64,000 nucleotides of DNA from Liquorilactobacillus nagelii DSM 13675. GTDB lineage: Bacteria > Bacillota > Bacilli > Lactobacillales > Lactobacillaceae. The DNA is taken from positions 1,240,001 through 1,304,000 of the forward strand of contig NZ_CP049304.1 of assembly GCF_019444005.1 (NCBI RefSeq), given 5' to 3'. Of the stretch, positions 16,791 through 26,186 are shown piece by piece; the stretch's first letter is position 1, and every line of letters starts with the position of its first letter. The notes under the pieces were generated by a model that did not search any database, had not been told where the DNA came from, and worked only from the letters and a program-made list of their open reading frames with translations. The position numbers and the translations under genes are program-made.

Positions 16791-17887
16791 GACTTTAATT
16801 TAACTTTTTTCTGCGACAATTCTTGTTGCAGCCAGCCAATTATTTGTTTTATTGGATAACAATAAAATTCAGGCTGGCCAATTTTCTTTAAATAAATCAT
16901 CGTTAGTTGCTGCTGTTTAATTTTCTTATCATGTTTTAAAGCTCGATAAAAATCCGTCGTGCCTAATTCATCATCACTTAGCGGCAACCCAACTGCCTGC
17001 AACCGCGTTGAAATTTGTTCTGTTACACCAACAGCAGTTAATTTTTTTTGTTCAAATAGTCGACTTAATTGATAAAGGCCGATGGCAACCGCTTCACCAT
17101 GAAATAGCCTTCCACCCGCAGCTTGTTCCACTGCATGGCCGAGTGTGTGCCCTAGATTAAGCAGCTGTCGCCGCCGCGTTTCAGTTTCATCTGCAGCAAC
17201 AATTTGGGCTTTAAAACGAACACTAGCTTCAATTAAAGCATTTGCATTACGCATAATTGCTTGAGGACTCTTGATCTGACCAGTTAACTGCCAGAAGTCT
17301 CCACCTACTAAGGCTGCACATTTAACAATTTCACCATACCCTTCTACTAAGCAGCGCGATTTGAGGGTTAATAAAACGGTCGGATCAATTAAAACTAAAT
17401 CTGGTTGATAAAAAGTACCAACTAAATTTTTACCAGCAGCTAAGTCAATTGCTGTTTTGCCACCGACTGAACTGTCAACTTGAGCAAGTAAAGAAGTTGG
17501 TAACTGAATTAAAGCAATTCCACGCAAATAAATTGAAGCTGCTAGTCCAGCTAGATCACCAACGACCCCGCCACCCAAAGCCAAAATACCATCCTGCCGA
17601 CTGAAATGTTTTTCTGCCAACTGCTGGATGATTTTTTCTAAATTCATCCAAGATTTACTGGACTCACCAGCTGGAATCGTTAGTACTTCAACAACAAAAC
17701 CTCCAGCATTTAATTGTTGCTGAACTTGATCAGCATATAAGGGGCCAACATTTTCATCAGTAATCACAGCAACCTTCCGTGGTGACCAAACTGTTTGCAC
17801 TTTTTCCCGTAATTTTTTCAGGCCATGATCAATGATCTCGATATTATAAGTTTTTGATTTTGCATTAACAATAATCGTCTTTTCCAT
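16775..17887 (-). CDS. aroB: 3-dehydroquinate synthase
   Basis: A 370-residue NAD- and metal-dependent enzyme converting DAHP to 3-dehydroquinate, the second shikimate step. The NAD-binding GGGVVGDLAGLAAS is near residue 105, and a metal-binding glutamate in VEGYGEIVKC is near 185. LNLGHTLGHAVE near 243 supplies the metal-binding histidine. The C-terminus is lysine-rich. It starts 16 bases after the DAHP synthase gene and is last in the operon. Confidence 0.96.
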   Translation of the reverse strand: MEKTIIVNAKSKTYNIEIIDHGLKKLREKVQTVWSPRKVAVITDENVGPLYADQVQQQLNAGGFVVEVLTIPAGESSKSWMNLEKIIQQLAEKHFSRQDGILALGGGVVGDLAGLAASIYLRGIALIQLPTSLLAQVDSSVGGKTAIDLAAGKNLVGTFYQPDLVLIDPTVLLTLKSRCLVEGYGEIVKCAALVGGDFWQLTGQIKSPQAIMRNANALIEASVRFKAQIVAADETETRRRQLLNLGHTLGHAVEQAAGGRLFHGEAVAIGLYQLSRLFEQKKLTAVGVTEQISTRLQAVGLPLSDDELGTTDFYRALKHDKKIKQQQLTMIYLKKIGQPEFYCYPIKQIIGWLQQELSQKKVKLKSKNGG

Positions 17888-17903
17888 TTTTAAAAGCCTG
17901 CTT

Positions 17904-18875
17904 TCATTCAGCCATTAATTGATGAATTGCTTGAGCTTGTCGAGTCATTGCTAAGTAGGTAGCTGGTTTAAGTGCCTGTGGCCCATCAGAAAATGCATGT
18001 TCTGGGTCATCATGAATTTCCACAATCAATCCAATTCCAGCGGCTGCCATCGGTGTTACCAAGTCCCAGCGTCCAACTGCATGACTTGGATCAGCAATTA
18101 TTGGGTAAGGTGTCAATTGCTGTAAGACAGGAATGGCTGCCACATCAAAAGTGTTGCGCGTATATTTGCTATCAAAGGTTCGAATTCCTCGTTCAATCAA
18201 CATGATTTGCTGATTGCCACCCGCTGCAATGTACTCAGCAGCATTTAACAAATCATCAATCGTTGCTGACATGCCACGTTTCAAAGCTACAGGTATCTTT
18301 GTTTTACCAACTTCTTTTAATAATGAAAAATTCTGCATGTTACGCGCCCCAATTTGAAAAATGTCAGTGTATTCAGCCACCAATGGAACATGTTCATCAT
18401 CCATGACTTCAGTAATCACATCCATTCCATTTTGATCAGCCGCTGCCCGCAAATATTTCAACCCCTCTTCACCTAATCCTTGAAAAGAATATGGTGAAGT
18501 ACGAGGCTTAAAAGCACCACCACGTAAAACTGTTGCTCCACCTTTTTTAGCGACAGCAGCCATTTTGAAAATATGATCACGATTTTCAACTGAACAAGGA
18601 CCCGCCATAATTGTTAAACTATCAGAACTGATGTGAGCATGAGGTGTCTTAATTACAATATCTTCTGGATGGAATAAACGACTTGACTGAATGGCTGCTG
18701 GTGTTTTTTCAATAATTTGCTCGGCAGCAACTTGAATCTCCCGTGGGAGCTCAGTAGCAGTTGCACCAACAACTGCTACCCGATTTTGATGAACCAGAAC
18801 TTGCTTTTTATTGGCAAATATTTTTTTAATCCGAGCAATATTTTCAGAAATTTCCTTTTTTAAAATAATAATCAT
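17904..18875 (-). CDS. aroF: 3-deoxy-7-phosphoheptulonate (DAHP) synthase
   Basis: A 323-residue type I-beta DAHP synthase that condenses phosphoenolpyruvate with erythrose 4-phosphate, the entry step to aromatic amino acids. A short N-terminal ferredoxin-like extension (to about residue 75) precedes the barrel. GPCSVENRDH is near 93, GGAFKPRTSPYSFQGLG near 118 and IADPSHAVGR near 260. There is no fused chorismate mutase. Its ATG overlaps the aroE stop by four bases. Allosteric control by the N-terminal extension is possible in this class. Confidence 0.94.
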   Translation of the reverse strand: MIIILKKEISENIARIKKIFANKKQVLVHQNRVAVVGATATELPREIQVAAEQIIEKTPAAIQSSRLFHPEDIVIKTPHAHISSDSLTIMAGPCSVENRDHIFKMAAVAKKGGATVLRGGAFKPRTSPYSFQGLGEEGLKYLRAAADQNGMDVITEVMDDEHVPLVAEYTDIFQIGARNMQNFSLLKEVGKTKIPVALKRGMSATIDDLLNAAEYIAAGGNQQIMLIERGIRTFDSKYTRNTFDVAAIPVLQQLTPYPIIADPSHAVGRWDLVTPMAAAGIGLIVEIHDDPEHAFSDGPQALKPATYLAMTRQAQAIHQLMAE

Positions 18876-19744
18876 TTTGTTCTCCTCCTAATTTCGGTTG
18901 CTAAACTTTTTCTAACCAAATCTATTGGCATTGACTGACCTGTCCAAAACTTAAACGCCAGTGCCCCTTGCCACAATAACATCCCAGTTCCATTGCAAAA
19001 TTGGCAGCCAACTCGCTGAGCATATAGCAAAAAAGGTGTCATCAATGGTTGATAAATTAAATCATAGACAAATTGTTGGGGGCGTAAATGTTGTAATACC
19101 ACTAACGGCAATGGCAATTGCTGGTCATCCATTCCTTGATTTGTAGCATTGATTACAATTGAACTAGCTCTTAACGCTGCTGTTAAAGAGGTCATATCCG
19201 AATAACTGACCAAACAATATTCTGTCGGACTTAGTGCAGATAATTGCTTAAGCCAAGTAGCTAAATCGGCATAAGTTTGGTTTGGACGTTTGGCGACAAA
19301 AACCCGTTTTATATGATAGTCTGCTGCTGCAATAATCGCCCGACCTGCACCACCAGCTCCTAAAATCATAATTGTTTGACCTGCTAGGAGTTGATGCTTT
19401 TCTTGTAAATCGGCAAATAATCCTGCACCATCAGTACTATCTCCAACCAAGTGTCCCTGATCATTTCTGAGCGTATTAACCGCCTGAATTCGTTGCGCTC
19501 GTGGTGTTAATTCATCAAGATATTTGAGCACAGTCTGTTTGAAAGGCAATGAGAAATTAGCACCTGCAAAATCTATTGCTCTTAAACCGATGATTGCCTG
19601 CGAAAAATCAGTCGGCAAAACATCAAATGCTAAATAGCAAGCATTTAACTGCTGCGCTCGAAAGCTCAAATTATACATTAAAGGCGAAAGACTATGATGC
19701 GCTGGGTGGGCTAAAAACGCGTAAAGCTGTGTATTTCCATCCAA
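18872..19744 (-). CDS. aroE: Shikimate dehydrogenase
   Basis: About 290 residues. It reduces 3-dehydroshikimate with NADPH. The shikimate-binding HSLSPLMYN is near residue 16, the catalytic lysine lies in FSLPFKQTV near 65, and the nucleotide loop GAGGAGRA is near 130. The preferred start is the TTG at 19744, eight bases after GGAGG. A TTG two codons earlier is too close to that site and no in-frame ATG is available. It lies between tkt (16 bases) and DAHP synthase (overlapping). Confidence 0.92.
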   Translation of the reverse strand: MDGNTQLYAFLAHPAHHSLSPLMYNLSFRAQQLNACYLAFDVLPTDFSQAIIGLRAIDFAGANFSLPFKQTVLKYLDELTPRAQRIQAVNTLRNDQGHLVGDSTDGAGLFADLQEKHQLLAGQTIMILGAGGAGRAIIAAADYHIKRVFVAKRPNQTYADLATWLKQLSALSPTEYCLVSYSDMTSLTAALRASSIVINATNQGMDDQQLPLPLVVLQHLRPQQFVYDLIYQPLMTPFLLYAQRVGCQFCNGTGMLLWQGALAFKFWTGQSMPIDLVRKSLATEIRRRTK

Positions 19745-19759
19745 ATTCAATTCCTCCGT

Positions 19760-21778
19760 TCAGCCAATTACCGACAACGATTCTTCATTTTCAGGCCGTA
19801 TCTGCTGATAGATTTGAACAATTCGATCAACGCTAAAACCAGCTGCTGGTAATAAGTCCTCCATTGCTCCGCTGACACCAAAATTCGTCACGCCGACAAT
19901 TTTTCCGTCTAAGCCGACATATTTTTCCCAGCCCTGCGGCGTTCCTAATTCAATTGCTACCCGCCGCCGAATCTGTGGTGGTAAAACTTTTGCTTGATAC
20001 TTAACTGATTGACGAGAAAACCGTTCCATTGATGGCAGGGAAACTACACTAACATCTTGTCCTAATTCCAATAATCGTTTTTGAACCTGCAATGCTAAAG
20101 CAACTTCTGAACCGGTTGCTAAAAGAATTCCAGTTGGCTCTACTCCCTTTTGTGATGCAATTACATAGCCACCATGATCAACTCCACGTTCAGCAGTCAA
20201 ATTAGTGTTTGGTAAAACGGCTAGTTGTTGCCGACTTAAAATTAGAATCGTTGGATGATCAACTACACTGACAGCTTGATTCCAAGCAGCCATAACTTCA
20301 TTAGGATCAGCTGGTCGGAATACTTCAACTCCCGGAATTTGGCGCAGGCTCATCAATTGTTCAATTGGTTGATGAGTTGGTCCATCTTCTCCAACTGCCA
20401 AAGAATCGTGCGTAAAAATGAAAGTCACCGGCAGTCTCTGTAAGGCTGCCAATCGAATAACTGGACGCAAGTAATCTGAAAAAACTAAGAATGTTGCACC
20501 GAAAACTTGCACTCCCCCATGTAGCGCCATGCCGTTTAAAATTGTTCCTTCACCAAATTCACGAACTCCAAAAGCTAAATTGCGTCCAGTTGGTTTTTCC
20601 GGTGTCATCAACGAACTATTCTCAATCGTTGTTCGATTAGAAGTGGCCAAATCAGCTGACCCACCCACTAAGTTAGGATTTTGTTGGGCAAGAGCTTGAA
20701 TTACTTGATGGCTAGTATCACGGCCTGATTCGGCACCACTCTCGTAACGTGGTAAGGTAACTTTGATTTCAGTTTGTCCTGTCAGCAATTGTTTGAAGTC
20801 CGCTAATGCCGCTGAATCAACTAGAGCTAATTCGGCAACTTGTTGATGCCACTGTTTGGCTGCATTCTGCCCCCGATTACGTACTAATTGCTGAGCGATT
20901 TGGGCAACTTCGGGCAAAACAGTAAAGGCTGGAGCATTCCAAGCTAAATTTTCCCGCAAAACTGCTAACCCGGTTTTTCCCAATGGCTGGCCATGAACTT
21001 GATTAGTTCCAGCATTTGGAGCGCCATAGCCAATAGTCGTTCGTACTTCAATCAAAGAAGGAGCTGCTGTTTGTTTTGCTGCCGTCAAAGCCTGATCAAT
21101 TGCAGCTAAATCATTTCCATCCGCTACCATTTGTGTATTCCAACCATAACTAGCAAAGCGTTGGCAAACATCAGTTTTAAATGAACGAGAAGTTGGACCA
21201 TCAAGCGATACATCGTTCGAATCATACAAAACAATCAATTTTTGCAACTGCTGCCGGCCAGCAAAGCTTGCAACTTCATGTGAAACACCTTCCATCAAAT
21301 CACCATCACCCACTAAAGCATAGGTGTAATGATCAATCAGCTTTTTCCCAGATTGGTTGTACTTAGCTGCTAAAAAGCGTTCAGTCAAAGCCATTCCAAC
21401 GGCCATTCCTAGCCCTTGACCAAGTGGACCAGTTGTCGCTTCAACTCCTGGAACTTCGCCATACTCAGGATGTCCCGGTGTTCGACTACCGAATTGGCGA
21501 AAATGTTTCAAATCATCAATGGTTAAATCAAAACCGGCTAAATGCAGCATACTGTACAGCAAAGCCGAACCATGACCCGCGGATAAAACAAAGCGATCGC
21601 GGTTAAACCATTGCGGATCGTGACTATTAATTCGTAAATGACGACTCCAAAGACACCACATCATCGGTGCAGCGCCTAATGGTAATCCCGGATGACCAGA
21701 ACCTGCCTGTTCAATCATCTCAACACTCAGCATTCGTAAATTATTTACAGCTAATTGATCTGCTTTTGTTACCTTCAT
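19760..21778 (-). CDS. tkt: Transketolase heading the aromatic operon
   Basis: A 672-residue thiamine-diphosphate enzyme. It has the N-terminal [15 protein letters not shown] (near residue 26), the diphosphate-binding [13 protein letters not shown] (near 155) and the pyrimidine-domain region with [16 protein letters not shown] (near 460). It interconverts pentose, triose and hexose phosphates and yields erythrose 4-phosphate, a DAHP synthase substrate. That explains its place at the head of the aro genes. ATG at 21778 follows GGAGG by seven bases; the adjacent TTG is too close. Expression probably depends on the upstream attenuator. Confidence 0.95.
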   Translation of the reverse strand: MKVTKADQLAVNNLRMLSVEMIEQAGSGHPGLPLGAAPMMWCLWSRHLRINSHDPQWFNRDRFVLSAGHGSALLYSMLHLAGFDLTIDDLKHFRQFGSRTPGHPEYGEVPGVEATTGPLGQGLGMAVGMALTERFLAAKYNQSGKKLIDHYTYALVGDGDLMEGVSHEVASFAGRQQLQKLIVLYDSNDVSLDGPTSRSFKTDVCQRFASYGWNTQMVADGNDLAAIDQALTAAKQTAAPSLIEVRTTIGYGAPNAGTNQVHGQPLGKTGLAVLRENLAWNAPAFTVLPEVAQIAQQLVRNRGQNAAKQWHQQVAELALVDSAALADFKQLLTGQTEIKVTLPRYESGAESGRDTSHQVIQALAQQNPNLVGGSADLATSNRTTIENSSLMTPEKPTGRNLAFGVREFGEGTILNGMALHGGVQVFGATFLVFSDYLRPVIRLAALQRLPVTFIFTHDSLAVGEDGPTHQPIEQLMSLRQIPGVEVFRPADPNEVMAAWNQAVSVVDHPTILILSRQQLAVLPNTNLTAERGVDHGGYVIASQKGVEPTGILLATGSEVALALQVQKRLLELGQDVSVVSLPSMERFSRQSVKYQAKVLPPQIRRRVAIELGTPQGWEKYVGLDGKIVGVTNFGVSGAMEDLLPAAGFSVDRIVQIYQQIRPENEESLSVIG

Positions 21779-21807
21779 CAATACCCCTCCATTCTTTGGT
21801 TCTTAAC

Positions 21808-21848
21808 AACAAAAAAGACTTTTGCAGTCAACACTGCAAAAGTCTTTT
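21808..21848 (-). terminator. Attenuator terminator ahead of tkt-aroE-aroF-aroB
   Basis: A perfect 16-bp stem (21813-21828 with 21833-21848) and a four-base loop, followed by six T on the minus strand, lie 30 bases before the tkt start. It is placed to stop transcription before the operon unless an upstream alternative fold forms. Confidence 0.92.
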
Positions 21849-21860
21849 AGCATTTAGACG

Positions 21861-21994
21861 TACCCTAAAAAAGGGTAACCCCTCCAAATGAGAAAAGCCG
21901 CACAGTGCTGTTTGCATCGTGCGACTCCATAATTTCATACAAAAATTACTGGTCACATCCGATGCGGGAATGTAATGCCCGCATCAAATGTGAC
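21861..21994 (-). promoter_or_regulatory. Structured leader between aromatic leader peptide and terminator
   Basis: Three hairpins lie in order on the minus strand. Arms 21978-21994/21952-21968 give a 7+8 bp stem with a two-base mismatch. A GTCGCAC/GTGCGGC stem spans about 21898-21924. TACCCT/AGGGTA lies at 21861-21877. In addition ACCAGTAAT (21945-21953) is exactly complementary to ATTACTGGT (22013-22021), which contains the Tyr-Trp codons of the leader peptide. This offers a switch that a stalled ribosome would disturb. Confidence 0.7.
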
Positions 21995-22001
21995 GCGGAC
22001 A

Positions 22002-22064
22002 TTACTTGATAAACCAGTAATAATAAAATCGTGCATTATCAGTAATTAATTTTTGTAAGTTCAT
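22002..22064 (-). CDS. Aromatic leader peptide (20 residues)
   Basis: The reading frame encodes MNLQKLITDNARFYYYWFIK, with AAGGAG upstream of the ATG. Residues 13-18 are Phe-Tyr-Tyr-Tyr-Trp-Phe, so all three aromatic amino acids are sensed in one run. It is followed by alternative pairings and an intrinsic terminator, and then by transketolase and three shikimate-pathway genes. This is the arrangement of ribosome-mediated attenuation known from trp and phe operons of enteric bacteria. The match between peptide content and pathway is direct evidence; the mechanism is inferred. Confidence 0.88.
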   Translation of the reverse strand: MNLQKLITDNARFYYYWFIK

Positions 22065-22125
22065 TATGGCATTCTCCTTAGATTAATAACAATATAATGA
22101 GTTAAAGCTGATATTTAATAATGTG

Positions 22126-22154
22126 ATTCTAACTTCAAAATTATCAAATGTCAA
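22126..22154 (-). promoter_or_regulatory. Promoter of the aromatic leader/tkt operon
   Basis: TTGACA (22149-22154), a 17-base spacer and TAGAAT (22126-22131) place the transcript start about 55 bases before the leader-peptide ATG. Confidence 0.85.
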
Positions 22155-22189
22155 CTGTTTTTTTAGAAATTTAAGTTTTGTTAATTTAA

Positions 22190-22936
22190 TTATAACTGCA
22201 ACTGTAATTCTGCTAAAATTGTCCGCAATCGCGCTACCGAAATTTGTCCTGGAGCTGAACTTGTACCTACAGAACCAAAAGTCAGTACCGAACCAAACAA
22301 TTCACCACTTAATCGAGTGATCTTTCCTAAGCTTCCCATTGCCATAGTAATCACAGGTAATGGCAGTTGATCAGCAGCTTTACGCGTAGCTGTTAAAAGT
22401 TCCAAAACATCATACGCTGTATGTGGCATAACTGCAATTTTTGCCAGATCAGCCTGCATTTCATTCATTAATTTCAAATGATTTAGTATTTGGGCTGTCG
22501 TTGGCGTCTGTTGGAAATCATGATAACTTAAAATAACTGGCAATTTATGCTGGTGGGCTACTTGAACAAGCGTTTCCACTTGCTGATGATTACGAGCAGC
22601 CTCAATATCCAATGCATCAGCCAGCTGTTGATCGATTATTTTCCGTAGCAAACCAAAATACTGTTTTTCACCCAAAGCCTGTACCCCACCCTCTTCTTGT
22701 GTCCGAAAAGTTAATAGTAAAGGTACTTTTAAAATCAAACGTAATTTGCCAGCTAATTGCTTAATGCTACTTAAGTCTTGAAGATAATCTAAGCGCCACT
22801 CGACAAGATCCGGTTGAGTCTTCATAACAGCTTGAGCTTGCTGTAGTAATTCGGTCGCAGATTTCCCAGTCAATGACACTGCTATTTTTGGACAACCATT
22901 ACCTAAAGTCAGCTTACCTATTCTAACTGTTTTCAT
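22190..22936 (-). CDS. aroD: 3-dehydroquinate dehydratase, type I
   Basis: A 248-residue class I enzyme converting 3-dehydroquinate to 3-dehydroshikimate through a Schiff base. The glutamate of EWRLDYL is near residue 46, the histidine of SYHDF near 138 and the lysine of KIAVMP near 166. Length is typical. It lies upstream of the aromatic operon on the same strand but ends before that operon's promoter, so it is outside the attenuator unless read-through occurs. With aroB, aroE and DAHP synthase it completes the early shikimate steps up to shikimate. Confidence 0.95.
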   Translation of the reverse strand: MKTVRIGKLTLGNGCPKIAVSLTGKSATELLQQAQAVMKTQPDLVEWRLDYLQDLSSIKQLAGKLRLILKVPLLLTFRTQEEGGVQALGEKQYFGLLRKIIDQQLADALDIEAARNHQQVETLVQVAHQHKLPVILSYHDFQQTPTTAQILNHLKLMNEMQADLAKIAVMPHTAYDVLELLTATRKAADQLPLPVITMAMGSLGKITRLSGELFGSVLTFGSVGTSSAPGQISVARLRTILAELQLQL

Positions 22937-23122
22937 AAATTACCTGCCTATTATCATTGAATTTTGTTATTCATATGATAATCCTTGCTTTCAAAATATG
23001 CTACCTTTGAATTTTAGGGAAGGTAATTCCTTTAATCATTGAATTTTTAAAAAATGATTATTTTAATATTCCTTTATTAACAGTTAAACAGCAAAAACAA
23101 TGCATTCAGCTTTAACTTGCTC

Positions 23123-23268
23123 TATAATTGAAGTGGTTGTGACAGCCGACTTTTGCTTAAGATAACTACTGTGAATAAATTCGATTGAGTAACTACTTAG
23201 GTTTATTAATTACTCTTTCGAACACCACACTAGTTATTTCTACCGTTGCAAAACGGTTTTTTATTTTA
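23123..23268 (+). promoter_or_regulatory. Structured leader with terminator ahead of a sugar-porter gene
   Basis: A TATAAT (23123-23128) is followed by a folded region. A closing stem GTGGT/ACCAC joins 23133-23137 and 23224-23228. Inside is a hairpin TTCG..GAGTAA / TTACTC..CGAA (23180-23222). A terminator hairpin ACCGTT/AACGGT with T-run (23242-23268) comes next. The gene starts 45 bases later. No known riboswitch class was recognised. Attenuation is inferred. Confidence 0.5.
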
Positions 23269-23312
23269 AACAAAAATCAGCCCAATCGACATAAGGGAGG
23301 AATTTATAAAAT

Positions 23313-24692
23313 ATGAAGAGTGAAAGAGCTAATGATCATTTTAATTTTCTAAATTATTGTGTCTATATTATTTCCTTGGGTGGTTTTTTATTTGGTTATG
23401 ATACGGGAGTTATAAATGGTGCTTTGGCTTTTATGAGTAAAGCTGATCAACTTGATTTAACACCGGCTTCGCAAGGAATTGTTTCAAGTTCTTTAGTTAT
23501 CGGTGCTTGTTTGGGTGCTTTAGGTTGTGGTCGTGTAGCCGATAAAATCGGCCGTCGGAAAACATTGCGAATTATCGCAATTGTCTTTACTGTAGCGACA
23601 TTCTTGTGTACTTTTGCAATGGATTTTTGGAGCATGTCGATTTTTCGTTTTATTTTAGGAATTGCTGTCGGGGCTGCTTCAAGCTTGTCTCCAATGTACT
23701 TAGCTGAAATTTCGCCAGAAAATTTACGAGCCGCCAATATTAACAAAAATGCTATTTTTATCGTTTTGGGTCAATTATGTGCTTTTATTGTTAACGCCAT
23801 TTTGGGCAATCTCTGGGGAACTTGGGGGCCAATTTGGCGAGTAATGATTGTGTCAGCAGCCATTCCATCAATTGTTTTATGGATTAATTCATTTCATATC
23901 GGTGGCAGTCCTCAATGGTTATTGTTGCAAAAACGCTTCAAAGGTGCCAAAAAGTTATTTCAAGAATTAGGCTTTAAAAATGCTGAAGATCTAGTCTTCA
24001 ATCAAGATGACCATAAAAGTCAGCAACATGCCACCTTCAATTGGCGCAAAGTTCTGCAAAACCAACACCTAACATATTTATTGGCAACAGGAATTATAGT
24101 GGCTTTAATTCAACAAATTTCAGGAATTAATACCGTTATGTATTATGGGACAATTCTGTTAGAAAGAGTTGGTATGGGTCAAGGCGGCTCCTTATACGCA
24201 AATATTTTGATTGGTTTTGTCTCAGTTATTGCGAGTATCTTTGGAACTCGAATGATTGAAAATACTGATCATCATCGTATTTTAGTTATCGGTTTGATTG
24301 GAAATGCGGTTTTTTTAACTTTGTTGGGACTAACCATGAGAGTTGACGTTTTTTCACAGAGTGTTACTAACATTTTAGTTTTAATTAATCTGACCTTATT
24401 TTTGGCTAATCATCAAGGAATTGTCAGCCCGGTTACTTGGTTAATATTAGCAGAAATGTTTCCAACAAAAGTTAAAGCGCAATTTATGTCTGTGGCAACA
24501 GCTACAACTTGGATTACTAACTTTATTATCAGTCTGATTTACCCACAATTAATTGCTAGCTTGGGAGTGACCTTAGTTTTCTTTGTTTTCGCTGCAACCA
24601 ACTGTTTAAGTATTGTTCTAGCAATCATTTTCGTTAAAGGTTCAAAGATAAAATCCGCCTACCAAAAAATAGACGGATCTACGATCAAATAA
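23313..24692 (+). CDS. MFS sugar-porter family transporter
   Basis: A 459-residue permease with twelve predicted membrane segments and sugar-porter signatures. These are FGYDTGVINGAL (near residue 28), GRVADKIGRRKTL (near 72), SPQWLLLQKR (near 203) and QQISGINTVMYYG (near 265). It resembles IolT- and XylE-type proton symporters for inositol or pentoses. The same family includes quinate permeases, which is of interest because aroD is the divergent neighbour. The substrate cannot be fixed from sequence. AGGGAGG precedes the ATG, and expression is probably modulated by the upstream leader. Confidence 0.85.
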   Translation: MKSERANDHFNFLNYCVYIISLGGFLFGYDTGVINGALAFMSKADQLDLTPASQGIVSSSLVIGACLGALGCGRVADKIGRRKTLRIIAIVFTVATFLCTFAMDFWSMSIFRFILGIAVGAASSLSPMYLAEISPENLRAANINKNAIFIVLGQLCAFIVNAILGNLWGTWGPIWRVMIVSAAIPSIVLWINSFHIGGSPQWLLLQKRFKGAKKLFQELGFKNAEDLVFNQDDHKSQQHATFNWRKVLQNQHLTYLLATGIIVALIQQISGINTVMYYGTILLERVGMGQGGSLYANILIGFVSVIASIFGTRMIENTDHHRILVIGLIGNAVFLTLLGLTMRVDVFSQSVTNILVLINLTLFLANHQGIVSPVTWLILAEMFPTKVKAQFMSVATATTWITNFIISLIYPQLIASLGVTLVFFVFAATNCLSIVLAIIFVKGSKIKSAYQKIDGSTIK

Positions 24693-24708
24693 AGATGCTT
24701 TGTCATGT

Positions 24709-24747
24709 AAAGCAGGAAATCAAGCGCTTGTGATTTCCTGCTTTTTT
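24709..24747 (+). terminator. Terminator of the sugar-porter gene
   Basis: AAAGCAGGAAATC pairs with GATTTCCTGCTTT around a short loop, followed by a T-run. Confidence 0.92.
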
Positions 24748-24857
24748 GTTCAAAATAGTATCATATTATCTACACAATATGCACTTTACTCTGCAACACA
24801 ACGCAATTATTGTAAAATAAGTTGATAATTGTCATGAATGGATCTGGAGGAGAATCA

Positions 24858-26024
24858 ATGAATACCCACAAACTTAAACTTCAATGTAGTATTTTAACTG
24901 GACTAGCATTTTTAATGGGCCTTAGTCAATTTATTATTATTGGAATTATTAATAATTTAGCTAGCAGTGTACAAACATCCATTAGTCAGGTAGGTCTTTT
25001 GGTTACTTTATTTGCCATTGTCTATGCCGTTGCAACACCAATTATTAACTTATTAGTTGGACATGTTTATTTGCATAAGGTTTTAATCAGTTTTTTTGGG
25101 ATTTTTGCCTTTAGTAACTTATTGACAGCCGTAACAATTGATTATAATACCTTGTTAGTTAGCCGGGTGCTGACGGCACTGTCTTCGGGACCCTCAATCT
25201 CGGTAGCGATCACCTTTGCCGCTGCCATTGCTCCAAGCGAAAAACGCGCTTGGATCGTTTCCTGGGTTTTTTCTGGTTTTAGTATTGCGTCAGTTTTTGG
25301 TGTACCTTTGGGAACTTGGATTAGTGACAATTTTAATTGGCGCCTGACCTTTTGGGGAATTTTTATTCTAGCAGTAATTTTAACGATATTAGCCTATTTT
25401 CTTTTACCGCACAGCCTGCGACAAACAGGGAATGCGAGTTTAGATAGTCAATTAAAGGTTCTAACTGATAAGCGAATTTTATGGGGAATTTTATTGCCAA
25501 TTCTGAACTTTGGGGCAATTTACATGATTTATACTTATTTGAAACCATTATTGATCTATAAATTAGGCTTTTCGCATTCTTGGATGACAATAATTTTGTT
25601 TCTTTATGGTTTATGTGGTCTGATTAGCAATCAAATAAGTGGGCGCATTGCTAACCATGATTGGCTGAAAACTTTAGGTAAGTTCATTTTGCTCCAAGCT
25701 GTCAGCTTAATCCTACTTTCAGTGCTAATTAAGATCAATTGGCTGGCGCTAACAGCAATCCTATTAATGGCTTTAACCATGGCAATTCAAAACTCACCAG
25801 TGCAATTATATTATATGAATATTGCTAAAGAAGATTATCCGCAGTCATTAATCATCGCCTCATCCTTTAATTCAATTTTTTCAAATGTCGGAGTGGCTAT
25901 AGGATCATTTGCCGGCGGTCTAGTTACTGATAGCTTGGGGTTAGGCTTTTTAGGGATGTTTGCTAGTTTGTTTAGTCTTGCTTCACTGGGCGTTATCCGT
26001 GTTATTACCAGAAATAATAATTAG
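24858..26024 (+). CDS. MFS transporter, AraJ/drug-efflux-like
   Basis: A 388-residue, roughly twelve-segment major facilitator of the DHA-type efflux group. The motif-A-like loop is degenerate, and FGVPLGTWISDNFNWR-like motif C lies near residue 150. The ATG at 24858 follows GGAGGAG. An upstream TTG would add twelve residues that span this ribosome site and is rejected. No regulator gene is adjacent. Substrate unknown; arabinose-polymer or drug export are only family-level guesses. Confidence 0.83.
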   Translation: MNTHKLKLQCSILTGLAFLMGLSQFIIIGIINNLASSVQTSISQVGLLVTLFAIVYAVATPIINLLVGHVYLHKVLISFFGIFAFSNLLTAVTIDYNTLLVSRVLTALSSGPSISVAITFAAAIAPSEKRAWIVSWVFSGFSIASVFGVPLGTWISDNFNWRLTFWGIFILAVILTILAYFLLPHSLRQTGNASLDSQLKVLTDKRILWGILLPILNFGAIYMIYTYLKPLLIYKLGFSHSWMTIILFLYGLCGLISNQISGRIANHDWLKTLGKFILLQAVSLILLSVLIKINWLALTAILLMALTMAIQNSPVQLYYMNIAKEDYPQSLIIASSFNSIFSNVGVAIGSFAGGLVTDSLGLGFLGMFASLFSLASLGVIRVITRNNN

Positions 26025-26029
26025 TTTTG

Positions 26030-26070
26030 CAAAAAAGCTTCCGCTGACTTTTGTTGTCGAAAGCTTTTTG
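26030..26070 (+). terminator. Terminator after the MFS gene
   Basis: AAAAAGCTT pairs with AAAGCTTTTT around a 20-base loop, ending in T residues just after the MFS stop. Confidence 0.65.
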
Positions 26071-26186
26071 AAGTTATATAGCAGGTCTTATTTAAGTTCT
26101 ATTAGGCGACGTCAACAAACTGGTTTTTCCTGCAAGTGGTTGGAAAGTAAAAATTATTTTATTGAAAGATATTGTTGGACTAAAAA

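Noticed and set aside
21898..21924. A T-box or tRNA-like element in the tkt leader
   Set aside because: The hairpin GTCGCAC/GTGCGGC lacks AGTA, GNTG and T-box core motifs. The leader peptide explains the region better.
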